This document shows, in pieces, positions 25,487 through 34,207 of a stretch of DNA of 64,000 nucleotides. The stretch's first letter is position 1. Each line of letters starts with the position of its first letter. The notes under the pieces are model-generated. The model was not told the origin of the DNA, did not search any database, and saw only the letters and a program-made list of their open reading frames with translations. Position numbers and translations under genes: made by a program. Source of the stretch: Phycisphaerae bacterium (lineage in GTDB: Bacteria > Planctomycetota > Phycisphaerae > UBA1845); contig JAJDEA010000264.1 of NCBI GenBank assembly GCA_029260035.1, forward strand, positions 1 through 64,000, given 5' to 3'.

Positions 25487-26293
25487 TTAGCGCGATTCGC
25501 CCGGCAGGTTATCGTCGCCACGCCAGCCAAAAAGCAGAAGATTCAGGCCCATGATGCGATCTATGGTAGAGCGTTTGTGTGCCCAATCGACATCCAGCCG
25601 GCATATTGGTTTAACAAGATGCCCCCCTACTGACTGCCAAAATCCGAAACACTCCAGCTCGCATCGCGAGAAGCCTGCTTTTCTTGCACGACGTGCCAGC
25701 TCCGGTTTGCTGAATGGACGCTCAAATCCGTAAGGCCACCAGCCACGCGCTTCGAGGTATGATTTCCAAAGTCGATAGGGCAGACAGCAAGCGTGTGGAA
25801 CACTAACCAATGCCATGCCGCCAGGACGGAGTACGTCCAGGTGCGAACGAATCGCATGCGTTCTTTCATGAGCGATGAAATGCTCGACCACGCCAAGTGA
25901 AATGACAACGTCATATTGCCCGCGAAGACCGCTTAGCGTCCCCAGCATATCTGCCTGCTCGAACTCTGCGTGCATGCCAAGACGGTCAAAGCGCTGCGAT
26001 GCTTCCCCCAATGCAACCGGACTTCGATCAAGAAGCGTAACGTCCGCGCCCCTTTGCGCAAGGAGCGCAGATATATCGCCACGCCCCGAACCCAATTCAA
26101 TCGTTCGCAACCCAGCCAAACTGCCGAACGTCGATTTAATTCTCGTTGTGAGCGCGTGCCAGCGAGGTCCGGCCAACTCGCGTTTCAGCAAAGCATCATC
26201 CTTGGCGTCGCTCGGCCTAGTTCGCCAAAGTCGATCCCAAACTTCACCCGAAGGCGAAACCGAAGTTGGAGCTGGAGGACTCAGTACAGTCAT
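25487..26293 (-). CDS. class I SAM-dependent methyltransferase
   Basis: 268 residues. Motif I is IELGSGRGD, followed by VTLLDRSP and the post-motif VVISLGVVEHF, giving a Methyltransf_11/25-type fold; the region around 160-210 (PYRLWKSYLEARGWWPYGFERPF in two parts) resembles methyltransferases found beside glycosyltransferases. It may act on a lipid or sugar in the surface-glycan pathway. A 182-base gap separates it from the upstream glycosyltransferase gene, so an internal promoter is possible. Confidence 0.82.
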   Translation of the reverse strand: MTVLSPPAPTSVSPSGEVWDRLWRTRPSDAKDDALLKRELAGPRWHALTTRIKSTFGSLAGLRTIELGSGRGDISALLAQRGADVTLLDRSPVALGEASQRFDRLGMHAEFEQADMLGTLSGLRGQYDVVISLGVVEHFIAHERTHAIRSHLDVLRPGGMALVSVPHACCLPYRLWKSYLEARGWWPYGFERPFSKPELARRARKAGFSRCELECFGFWQSVGGHLVKPICRLDVDWAHKRSTIDRIMGLNLLLFGWRGDDNLPGESR

Positions 26294-26475
26294 CTTTCAG
26301 CCGGGTTCCTTATTGAACAAGAAGTAGGTTCCTCTTGCGCCATCTGTACACCGCCGGCGCTCGACCACTCCTTCGTGACCTGGGCTGGCGCAGACATGCA
26401 GGTTTATCGGTAGTAGCGTGGCTCGACTAGAGCAGGCTCTTCAGGGCAGAAGCTCCAAGACACGCTTTTGCAGGC

Positions 26476-27951
26476 TTACCACGATCGCTTGATCCCAATT
26501 AGCGAGCACTCAAAAACCTCTTCACGGACGATTGGAGGCGATACGCAATTATCAAGTAAATCAGCTAACTGCTTCGTCGTGTTAAGCCTTGTGTATTTAT
26601 CGATGCGATGCGCCCGGCGGTGGTGAATATCTTCTCCATTTCTCCACGCACTATGCAGTCGACACAAAGCCCTTTCGATCTGCCCAGCGTCAAACAATGT
26701 TGTTATTCCCGCCTCGCATTTCTCTACTATGGTCGCGCATTCGCTTTCCGGCATTGAAACACAAAGGATGTCCATGCCAGATCCAAGGCACTCATAGAGC
26801 TTGCCGGGGACTGTTGTCTCGCCGTTCGTCCCATGAGGCCCACAAACCAACAGCGCACTCGCGGACTGCATTGCCTCGATCGCTTCAGCATGAGACTTAT
26901 AGCCTTCGTTACAATAAGGTATGTCTCGTTCAATCAACTGCTGAAGCACGTCATTTGAGGCATGCCCCGTAATGCGAAAAACAAACTCTTTCTGCTGGCC
27001 ATTCAGCCTGCAAGCGAAACGAGCGATTCCTTCAAAAAGCTCGGGCTTTGTTACCCATCGATCCAGCCTTCCAATATATCCGAGAACGAATTTGTCGTTA
27101 CGATTCCTGTTCGGTGCTTGCTGCAAGTGAGCAAAATCCGTTGGGTCGAACCCGTTCGGTATTGTGTGAAACTTGCTCGCCGACGACGGGATGCGAGAAG
27201 CCAGTATTTTCGTCTGCGAAGGCGTCACGCCGACGACCCTGTCAGCCGAGCGGAGGATTTCTGTTTCGAGTTCACGGCTCTTCGCACGCCAAACTGCCGA
27301 TTTTTCCTGATAGCGATAGTCGTCTGTCCATAAGTCACGAAAATCGGCAACCCAAGGTAATCCTGTTCGCTTCTTGAGAAGCAATCCCATCAGGTGATTC
27401 GATGCAGGGCTGAATGTCGAATAAATGGCATCAATGCCTTCCATTTCAATCAATTCGACAAGCGGCGGGATGCTATCGTGTGCCCATTTGGAAAACTCAT
27501 CAGGAAAGCCACGCTGCGAGCCAGGAGATACCCACATCATGTATCGTCCAAAACCATTCCACGCGCGCGCAGCCAATGAGCGAAGTTTTGGACTCGTCGC
27601 ATTCGCCGTTGAGTGCTTGAGGGAAAGGCTTTCACGCCGACCCCGATGGACATCGACGCTCGATGGCAAGTCATGCAGCATCGTTTCATCTTCGGGCAGG
27701 CCGACATATTGCTCGACGGTCCAAACGATTGGCCGCCAGCCTAGCTTGGGAAGGTATTTTGCAAATTTGACTGATCGCTGAACGCCCGCACCACCCGCGG
27801 GCGGGAATGCTGCCGCAATCATCAATACTTTGCGATCGTGCTGGCGAGATGCCGATGAGACGGCACGGTTCGTGTTTTCGTGAGCGGTAGTCAAATGGTT
27901 TGATCCACGATTGATCCGAGGTCCCGATATAAGAGAAGGGAAACCCCGCAA
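26476..27951 (-). CDS. glycosyltransferase (GT4-like, FPPAGGAGVQR type)
   Basis: Up to 491 residues; the outermost start is a TTG at 27949-27951, and the conserved domain begins only at VLMIAAAFPPAGGAGVQR (about residue 42), so the first 30-40 residues may not be translated. Domain features: DAIYSTFSPASNHLMG and PWVADFRDLWTDDYRY are typical of this GT subgroup, then HTIPNGFDP and LGYIGRLD in the second Rossmann domain. The usual E-x7-E is replaced by GETTVPGKLYE. It sits inside the polysaccharide export cluster; substrate unknown. Confidence 0.82.
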   Translation of the reverse strand: MRGFPSLISGPRINRGSNHLTTAHENTNRAVSSASRQHDRKVLMIAAAFPPAGGAGVQRSVKFAKYLPKLGWRPIVWTVEQYVGLPEDETMLHDLPSSVDVHRGRRESLSLKHSTANATSPKLRSLAARAWNGFGRYMMWVSPGSQRGFPDEFSKWAHDSIPPLVELIEMEGIDAIYSTFSPASNHLMGLLLKKRTGLPWVADFRDLWTDDYRYQEKSAVWRAKSRELETEILRSADRVVGVTPSQTKILASRIPSSASKFHTIPNGFDPTDFAHLQQAPNRNRNDKFVLGYIGRLDRWVTKPELFEGIARFACRLNGQQKEFVFRITGHASNDVLQQLIERDIPYCNEGYKSHAEAIEAMQSASALLVCGPHGTNGETTVPGKLYECLGSGMDILCVSMPESECATIVEKCEAGITTLFDAGQIERALCRLHSAWRNGEDIHHRRAHRIDKYTRLNTTKQLADLLDNCVSPPIVREEVFECSLIGIKRSW

Positions 27952-28001
27952 TGAGTTATCGGCACCTGCGCGGTTGCTCTTTCACTGTCATGCGGTTGTT
28001 T

Positions 28002-29099
28002 TCAGGCCATGACACAGCATTTGTCGAGCGCCGCAGTGTAGGTTGACATCCACTTGTCGAGAATGGTGTCCCATTCGTACTGGCGCCGCACCATCTCCCG
28101 CCCTGCGTTGCCCATTGCCACTCGCCTTTTCCCATCCTGTAAAAGCTGAATGATCGCGTCGGCCAATTGCTCAGGCGCTTTGGATGGCACAAGCAGGCCT
28201 GTTTCGTCGTGCCTTACCGTGTCGGACAATCCACCTACGTCGCTCGCCACAACCGGCACGCGCATCGCCGAGGATTCCAAAGCAGCCGCCCCGAAACTTT
28301 CACAGACAGACGGAATGACGGTCAAATCCCACATTGACAGGTAGTTTGGCATATTCCCATACGGCTGTCGTCGGATCCATTTGACGTGGTTTTCGACTTC
28401 GTACAAGCCTGACAGCCGTTTGCAGTCAACAAGTTGCGGGCCATCCCCGATCATATGGAAACGAACATTCGGCACTTCTTCGACGACCGTCGGCATCGCC
28501 CGCATCAGATAGGTCGGCCCATAAACCGGGCGAAACCCCTTGAAAAACCCTACGCGCTGGACGTCATCTTGCCTGGAGGTCGCCCGATCGCCAGGATCAA
28601 AGAGAGACGTATCCACGCCGAGAGGCAACAGGTCGATGCTTTCCTCATCGATCGACGCGAATCGAGCCACTTCTGCTGCGAACTTCGCCCCCCAAACCGC
28701 CACCGTTTTGGCACTTTGCAGCAGATCGATACGCGACATCGTAAGCGCTTGGCTTGGACACTCTTCTCCAGGGGGCGGTACGATATCCGAACCCCACGGC
28801 GTAGCAATAACGCAACCCGCCTCTAGCTGATCCGGAGTAAAACCCCAATCATGAAGAAAATGAATATGCACCACATCAAACTTCTTCAAGAACCCATCGA
28901 GATAGTGCCGCCAACGCGACGTCCATCGACGGGGGTTCTTTAGGCTTGGCTTTGGAATGCAAAACCGCTCGACGGTCGCGCCGGGGAGCTGCGCGGATTT
29001 GTGGCTTACGACATGCACCTCTGCTTGACGCTCGACAAGGCCGGGCACGATCCGCTGCAAGTGTACTGAACTAGCGTCACCGAATATGCAGATTTTCAT
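28002..29099 (-). CDS. GT4-family glycosyltransferase
   Basis: 365 residues from ATG 29097-29099, overlapping the end of the ABC ATPase gene by 23 bases. It begins MKICIFGDASSVHLQRIV, has a WGSDIV loop, LPLGVDTSLF, VGFFKGFRPVYG and the C-terminal donor-site motif PSVCESFGAAALESSAMRVPVVASD, a standard GT4 E-x7-E site, followed by GLSDTV and GLLVPS. It most likely adds a sugar to the exported polysaccharide. The overlap indicates tight co-expression with the transporter. Confidence 0.88.
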   Translation of the reverse strand: MKICIFGDASSVHLQRIVPGLVERQAEVHVVSHKSAQLPGATVERFCIPKPSLKNPRRWTSRWRHYLDGFLKKFDVVHIHFLHDWGFTPDQLEAGCVIATPWGSDIVPPPGEECPSQALTMSRIDLLQSAKTVAVWGAKFAAEVARFASIDEESIDLLPLGVDTSLFDPGDRATSRQDDVQRVGFFKGFRPVYGPTYLMRAMPTVVEEVPNVRFHMIGDGPQLVDCKRLSGLYEVENHVKWIRRQPYGNMPNYLSMWDLTVIPSVCESFGAAALESSAMRVPVVASDVGGLSDTVRHDETGLLVPSKAPEQLADAIIQLLQDGKRRVAMGNAGREMVRRQYEWDTILDKWMSTYTAALDKCCVMA

Positions 29100-30390
29100 T
29101 GGTAGTTCGCGAGCCTCCCCTCTCGGCGACTGGAAAGACCGACTCTACCGATTGAGATTTTTCATTGAGCACGCTTTCGCATCGCCATTCATGTTCGACG
29201 CAGAGCGCCCCCGTTGCCAAACCTTTGTCATCCACAACCAGCGGGAAACGGAACGGCGTGTCGAGAAGACTTATGCCGAGGGCGGCATCCCACATTCTGA
29301 CATTCCAGAAGTACTGACCGCCAGCAACCGGTAGGTTCGCTATGTCAAGCTCCACTCGGTGTACGCCTTTACCAACATCAAACAGCATTTCGTCACGTCC
29401 CGAATTGATGCTGACCAGATTTTCGCTGACCGATGCCCGCATGTTAAGCTCAACGACCAACTGTTTGATCGGCTTTTTCAATTCAAATGTGAGCTTCGCG
29501 CGGACAGGCTCCATCGATCGAGTCCATACAACATCACACCCATCCGCATCGACGAATTGCAGGTCGCGCAGAGCGACAGCTGAATCAGTTGGGTCGCCAT
29601 CAAGAGCGAGATCCGCTGGACGATTTGCGTAGGCTTGAGACATAGCCGTGAGATATCGTCCCACCGCTTCGCGCGATGGCCCTTGAAAAACCGAGCGCCC
29701 TTGATCGAGAACAACAGCGTTTGGACAAATGGACTGCATTTGATCGAGATTATGCGTCACAAAGATGAGTGTTGTACCGCCTCGAATCAGCTGCTTCATC
29801 CGATCCATACAGCGCAGCCGAAACACCGCATCACCTACTGACAGAACTTCGTCAACAATAAGCACGTCGGGGTCAACATGCGAGGCAATACTAAAACCAA
29901 GTCTCGCGTACATTCCAGAGCTGTATCGTTTCACCGGCGTATCCAGGAACCGATCAAGTCCTGCAAATGCGACAATTGCGTCCAGTTTTTGTCGAATCTC
30001 CCCACGCGACATGCCGAGTATCGCGCCATTGAGGAAGATATTTTCGCGACCGGTTAAGTCGCCGTGAAAACCCGCACCCACTTCAATAAGCGCTGCAAGA
30101 CGCCCGTTGATTGAAACATTGCCGCCATCCGGGCGGAGGATGCCAGCCAGGAGTTTGAGCACGGTGCTTTTTCCAGCTCCGTTTGGGCCTATGATTCCGA
30201 GCGCATCTCCACGATTGATTGAAAAATCCACATCCCGCACAGCCCAGAATGTCTCACTCCTTTTGACGTTGGCTTTCGCGCCAAGGAGTCCCCTCAGACC
30301 CCGCGCAATCAAATCGCCAAGCGTTCCGTTGGCCTCTCCAAGACGAAAACGCTTGGAAACATGGTCGCATCGCACAACCGATTCGCTCAT
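29077..30390 (-). CDS. wzt: ABC transporter ATP-binding subunit for polysaccharide export with a Wzt-like C-terminal domain
   Basis: 437 residues from ATG 30388-30390, overlapping the permease stop by one base (the frame runs on to 30519 but that extension lies inside the permease gene). Walker A is GPNGAGKST, the signature reads YSSGMYARL, Walker B is VLIVDEVLSVGD, and the H-loop is FVTHN, all typical of the KpsT/Wzt subgroup. Residues about 255-400 form a beta-rich C-terminal domain as in Wzt, which recognises the modified end of the polymer in O-antigen export. That suggests a chain-terminating modification, possibly made by a clustered methyltransferase. Confidence 0.9.
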   Translation of the reverse strand: MSESVVRCDHVSKRFRLGEANGTLGDLIARGLRGLLGAKANVKRSETFWAVRDVDFSINRGDALGIIGPNGAGKSTVLKLLAGILRPDGGNVSINGRLAALIEVGAGFHGDLTGRENIFLNGAILGMSRGEIRQKLDAIVAFAGLDRFLDTPVKRYSSGMYARLGFSIASHVDPDVLIVDEVLSVGDAVFRLRCMDRMKQLIRGGTTLIFVTHNLDQMQSICPNAVVLDQGRSVFQGPSREAVGRYLTAMSQAYANRPADLALDGDPTDSAVALRDLQFVDADGCDVVWTRSMEPVRAKLTFELKKPIKQLVVELNMRASVSENLVSINSGRDEMLFDVGKGVHRVELDIANLPVAGGQYFWNVRMWDAALGISLLDTPFRFPLVVDDKGLATGALCVEHEWRCESVLNEKSQSVESVFPVAERGGSRTTNENLHIR

Positions 30391-31226
30391 CAAATACACT
30401 CCGCAAAACGGTGAGACGCACGACGAAAGCAGATCCATCCAAAGACCAATGACAGCAGCGCGAACGCTGTGGCATAGAGAAACGGTCCAGACTCTGGTAG
30501 CCGACCGAACAAAATACAATCGCGGTAGGCACTTATGATCGGAACAAGCGGATTCAACGATACAAGGGATGCGAGCAACGAGCCGTCACCTGGAACCGGT
30601 ACGACAACGGCGGAGACGAACATCAGCAATTGCACGCTGACTCCCGTGATTTGTTTGACGTCACGGTAAAATAAATTGGCCATAGCCAAGCCCATGCCGA
30701 CGCCAACCATAAGAGCGAGTTGTACAAGTAGGATGATCGGCACGAAAAGAATCGCTGACGACGGTGTAAAGCTCCAGTCGCTCGACCGATGAAAGTAGAA
30801 CACCAATCCAACAAGTACCGTCATCGCAATCAGATAGTCAACAAATGCGCTCGCGATGGAGGAAAGCGGAAAAACTTCACGTGGAAAATAGACTTTCGTA
30901 ACGAGGTTTCGATTGGCAACCAGCGAATTCACACATGCCGTCAACCCCATGCTGAACAATGTCCAGGGGACGATTCCGGTGTATGCATACAATGCGTACG
31001 GAATGTCGAGCTGCAAGACGGAGCGTGCGTCGATAGCTCTTGTAAACACAAACGTGAAAATGAGCATCATCGACATCGGCAGTAGAATTGCCCAAGCGAT
31101 GCCAAGCAGAGACTGCTTGTAGCGAATTCGAATATCCCGCCATGCCAAACTCATCAGCAATTGGCGAAAACGGTACAACTCGACGAAGACACCTTGGTTA
31201 GCCAGCACGCGCACTGATAGCCCCAT
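30390..31226 (-). CDS. wzm: ABC-2 type permease for polysaccharide export
   Basis: 278 residues with six predicted membrane helices. The cytoplasmic start LAWRDIRIRYKQSLLGIAWAI matches Wzm/KpsM/TagG proteins, as do YTGIVPWTLF, KVYFPREVFPLSSI and LNPLVPIISAYRDCILFG. It pairs with the ATPase gene that begins at its stop codon. Together they should export an undecaprenyl-linked glycan across the inner membrane. No clear ribosome-binding site precedes ATG 31224-31226, so the exact start could be a few residues inside. Confidence 0.9.
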   Translation of the reverse strand: MGLSVRVLANQGVFVELYRFRQLLMSLAWRDIRIRYKQSLLGIAWAILLPMSMMLIFTFVFTRAIDARSVLQLDIPYALYAYTGIVPWTLFSMGLTACVNSLVANRNLVTKVYFPREVFPLSSIASAFVDYLIAMTVLVGLVFYFHRSSDWSFTPSSAILFVPIILLVQLALMVGVGMGLAMANLFYRDVKQITGVSVQLLMFVSAVVVPVPGDGSLLASLVSLNPLVPIISAYRDCILFGRLPESGPFLYATAFALLSLVFGWICFRRASHRFAECI

Positions 31227-31338
31227 AAAATGAGTAGATTGCCATGTTTTTCAAAGGTTTATCGGTCGGCGAGTGAAGCCGCTTTGCTTGTTGCGCAGAG
31301 TCCGGTAACAGACGCGGCTGATTTGCTGGCAGGTCTGT

Positions 31339-32349
31339 TTATGACAGTGATTCGGGGCGGAGCTGGCGAGTCATTAAAGAAGTGATCGCGTCTTGCGGCG
31401 TAGCTCCCTCAAAAAGCACCGACGCCACCGCTTCGACTATTGGCATCTCTATTTGATGTCGATTGGCTAGAGTCAATACGCCTTTCGTTGTGGGAATTCC
31501 TTCCACCACCGAATCCGTCGATGCGATGACCTCGTCAACCGGAACGCCTCGGCCAATGGCTTCGCCTGCAGTACGGTTACGACCAATTCTCGACACACAT
31601 GTAGTGAATAGATCACCGACACCGGCTAATCCACGGAAGGTCTCTACATTGGCCCCCATCGCGACGCCGAGCCTGCTGATCTCGACCAACCCGCGCGTCA
31701 GCAAAGAAGCTTTCGCATTATCGCCCGCGTTAATGCCATCACTGATCCCCGCAGCCAGAGCAATAACGTTCTTGACGGCTCCGGCAATTTCGACCCCCGC
31801 CAGGTCCGAACTTGTGTAAACGCGCAAACATGGCGAACTGAAACGCCTCTGCACCATCTCCGCAACGGAAACATCCCGGGAAGCCGCGACCAACCCCGTC
31901 GGCTTCTCCGCTGCAACTTCCGAAGCAATGCACGGCCCAGAAAGGCACGCCGTAACGGCGCTAGCTACGCAATCTTCAATGATCTGTGTCGATGTCAGAA
32001 GGGTGTCAAGTTCAATACCCTTGGCTACGCTAACTATCGGTACGTCTCGGGGGACATAGGGTTTCAGGGTGTTCCACACTGAACGGATATGCTGGCAAGG
32101 TACGGCGGAAACGATGATCGAAGCATCCCCGAAAGCTCTCTTCGGGTCGCTTTCTATACGAATGGATTTGGGGAACGTGGTTCCCGGCAGGTATTTCGCA
32201 TTCTCCCCGGCAGCTCGGATTTCCTCAACGCGATCCTTTGATCGACCCCACAGCACAACCTGCTCACCATGTCGAGCCAATGTCACGGCGCATAAGGCGC
32301 CCATAGCACCTGTTCCTACAACGGAGGCAGATGTTAATGGCTCGGACAC
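31339..32349 (-). CDS. gpsA: NAD(P)-dependent glycerol-3-phosphate dehydrogenase
   Basis: About 336 residues if started at GTG 32347-32349, which has GGGA 7 bases upstream; another GTG at 32364 is possible. It reduces dihydroxyacetone phosphate to glycerol 3-phosphate for phospholipid synthesis. The dinucleotide motif is VVGTGAMGA, followed by SVAKGIE, LSGPCIASE, the catalytic-Lys region EIAGAVKNVIALAAG, and LAGVGDLFTTC with GRNRTAGEAIGRG, all diagnostic. It is 113 bases upstream of wzm on the same strand; sharing a transcript with the glycan cluster is possible but not shown. Confidence 0.95.
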   Translation of the reverse strand: MSEPLTSASVVGTGAMGALCAVTLARHGEQVVLWGRSKDRVEEIRAAGENAKYLPGTTFPKSIRIESDPKRAFGDASIIVSAVPCQHIRSVWNTLKPYVPRDVPIVSVAKGIELDTLLTSTQIIEDCVASAVTACLSGPCIASEVAAEKPTGLVAASRDVSVAEMVQRRFSSPCLRVYTSSDLAGVEIAGAVKNVIALAAGISDGINAGDNAKASLLTRGLVEISRLGVAMGANVETFRGLAGVGDLFTTCVSRIGRNRTAGEAIGRGVPVDEVIASTDSVVEGIPTTKGVLTLANRHQIEMPIVEAVASVLFEGATPQDAITSLMTRQLRPESLS

Positions 32350-32514
32350 GAGAAAATCCCGCACTTATGAAGGTTCGAATGATCGGCGCGTTACGACATG
32401 CTCAGCCCTGAAACGGCTAACTGTCTTAACATTTCGTTTATAGTGAAACCGCTGCTAGGAAACGATACCCGTAAAAGCGCGGATCGCAGTCGCCACGGTA
32501 GAGCAGGGTTTGCT

Positions 32515-32694
32515 TTAGACCGGCAGGTTGAAAACACCGAAAACCAAATCGGTCACTATAGAATTCAACACGGAAGATACCAAGCCGTTGACCAGGGTAG
32601 CACTATCGAAATTGCACCCAGCCGCTTGGAAAAGAACCCCAGCCGATAACAGCGGAGCCACCTTACGAAAACCACTTCTTACTTTGTTGACCAT
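32515..32694 (-). CDS. 59-residue predicted lipoprotein (second of two in the window)
   Basis: From ATG 32692-32694, with GGAG about 9 bases upstream; a longer in-frame start at 32709 is less well placed. The protein begins MVNKVRSGFRKVAPLLSAG and has FQAAGC (Cys27) as a lipobox-like site. It continues with a hydrophobic, Val/Leu-rich mature part (LVNGLVSSVLNSIVTDLVFG) that could be an amphipathic or membrane-associated helix. Its length (59) and plan match the gene at 7530-7709. It lies between the SH3 gene's 3' end and gpsA on the same strand. Unknown role. Confidence 0.7.
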   Translation of the reverse strand: MVNKVRSGFRKVAPLLSAGVLFQAAGCNFDSATLVNGLVSSVLNSIVTDLVFGVFNLPV

Positions 32695-32774
32695 TTTTAC
32701 GCACTCCAAAATGAGAGCCCCGGTTGCTACTGCTGAAAATTAATGCCACATTTGCGGCAGTCTAAGCAGTGCCT

Positions 32775-34067
32775 CTAAGCGCCTTCGATTTCCTTCTCTC
32801 CGGGCTGTTGCAACAAGACCAACTCGTTGGCGATGAAAACAGGCATCGCATTCACGCCACCTTTTTGCAGTCGCTTTGACGCCGCCCGGATTCCAACATA
32901 GCGCCCAAGAAACTTCTCAACTTCAATACTCGCACTCTGTGACATTTCAACATAAGCAATCGTGCGGGCCTGCGCCCCACCTTTGTCAACAAGACGGAAC
33001 CTGCGGGGAGTGGATCCGGGTGGATACAGAGCGCTTTCACGCAGCTCGCCCTGTGCATCAAGACCCGCAGGCTCCGGCGGAGCCGTAGCATGCAGCTTGC
33101 TACGAGCATCCAGATACTGTCGTCTTTTGGCGTCAGCCTGTTCGCCGAGAGCGCGAAGCTTTAGGACCGTTTCGCGGACGTCCAACATCTCACGAAGTTG
33201 GCCGATTCGTGCCTGTGCGTAACTTCGAGCAAACACATCTCCGTCCTGTTCCGCAATTTTTTGCAAGCGACCGAGTGAAACATCCATGTCTCGTTCGAGC
33301 AGCGGTTTTTGTAATTGAACATCCAGAAGGTCTTCGATTGCATCAAGCTCTCTGACCTGGTCGGTACGAACCGCCCGACCGAATCGCGCCTCCCACTTTG
33401 AACCAACGGATTCGCCACCCGCCTCAGCGCGGGAATCAACCGTTGTTTCAAGGGGCTTATCTTTCGAATCTTCTTCTTTACTCGTTTCCGAACCGCTTTC
33501 AGTTCCTGAAGAGGGCATCCCCGTCGCAACTGCTGGCGCATCGTCGTCAGCATCGGCCAAGGCGACAAACTGCTTGTTCACCCACAGCGTCACGCCCGCA
33601 GGCGGTGCAATCCGCAAGAAACCATCCGGATTCTTACCGAGGATGGTCACGGAATCTCCTTTGGCGAGCTTGGTTTGAACCGTGTACTTGCTATTGTTCA
33701 ACTGTGACCCAGCGCGAACACGGACATTCGATCCATTAACCACCCCTACTTGGCCATCGCCACGATCTACATAATCACCAGAAATGAGACTGAAGACTCC
33801 CTTTGGGGGAATGACTTCAAACCATTCGCTCTCTTCTCCGACAATCTGCAACTGCTCGCCGGCAGAGAGCTTGGTAACCGTATAGTGATTCGTACTCGGG
33901 CCGCTGCGAACGTAGACATCATTTGCGATAATCTCACCAACGCGTCCAACTTGTTCAGACGAATTGGATTGCGCGAATACTATCGAACCAATCGCGCAAA
34001 CGAATACTCCAGTTTGTAGCCAATTGATTGAACTTCTTGCTTTTTGGTGATCGTGTGAAGCGGACAT
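32775..34067 (-). CDS. exported protein with two bacterial SH3 domains
   Basis: 430 residues from ATG 34065-34067 (AAGGGAAGG upstream). A signal peptide (about 14-33, TGVFVCAIGSIVFAQ) precedes two SH3b domains, about 40-92 (NDVYVRSGPSTNHYTVTKL) and 98-160 (SNVRVRAGSQLNNSKYTVQ). A linker rich in acidic and Ser residues follows (170-215), then a helical coiled-coil region (about 230-330) and a small beta region ending in VFIANELVLLQ. Such SH3 modules bind cell-wall peptides or mediate protein contacts in the periplasm. No enzymatic domain is visible. Overall function unknown. Confidence 0.82.
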   Translation of the reverse strand: MSASHDHQKARSSINWLQTGVFVCAIGSIVFAQSNSSEQVGRVGEIIANDVYVRSGPSTNHYTVTKLSAGEQLQIVGEESEWFEVIPPKGVFSLISGDYVDRGDGQVGVVNGSNVRVRAGSQLNNSKYTVQTKLAKGDSVTILGKNPDGFLRIAPPAGVTLWVNKQFVALADADDDAPAVATGMPSSGTESGSETSKEEDSKDKPLETTVDSRAEAGGESVGSKWEARFGRAVRTDQVRELDAIEDLLDVQLQKPLLERDMDVSLGRLQKIAEQDGDVFARSYAQARIGQLREMLDVRETVLKLRALGEQADAKRRQYLDARSKLHATAPPEPAGLDAQGELRESALYPPGSTPRRFRLVDKGGAQARTIAYVEMSQSASIEVEKFLGRYVGIRAASKRLQKGGVNAMPVFIANELVLLQQPGEKEIEGA

Positions 34068-34207
34068 GATTGCCTTCCCTTGGATTGTGAAGTAGTAATC
34101 TTTCACAGGAACCGAGCCTATATTGAGCGTATCGAGCCAATCGCAACCTGTCAATCTCACGCGTCGCGGTTCACACATTTTTGCGCGCTGATATACTGTC
34201 TCGCATT

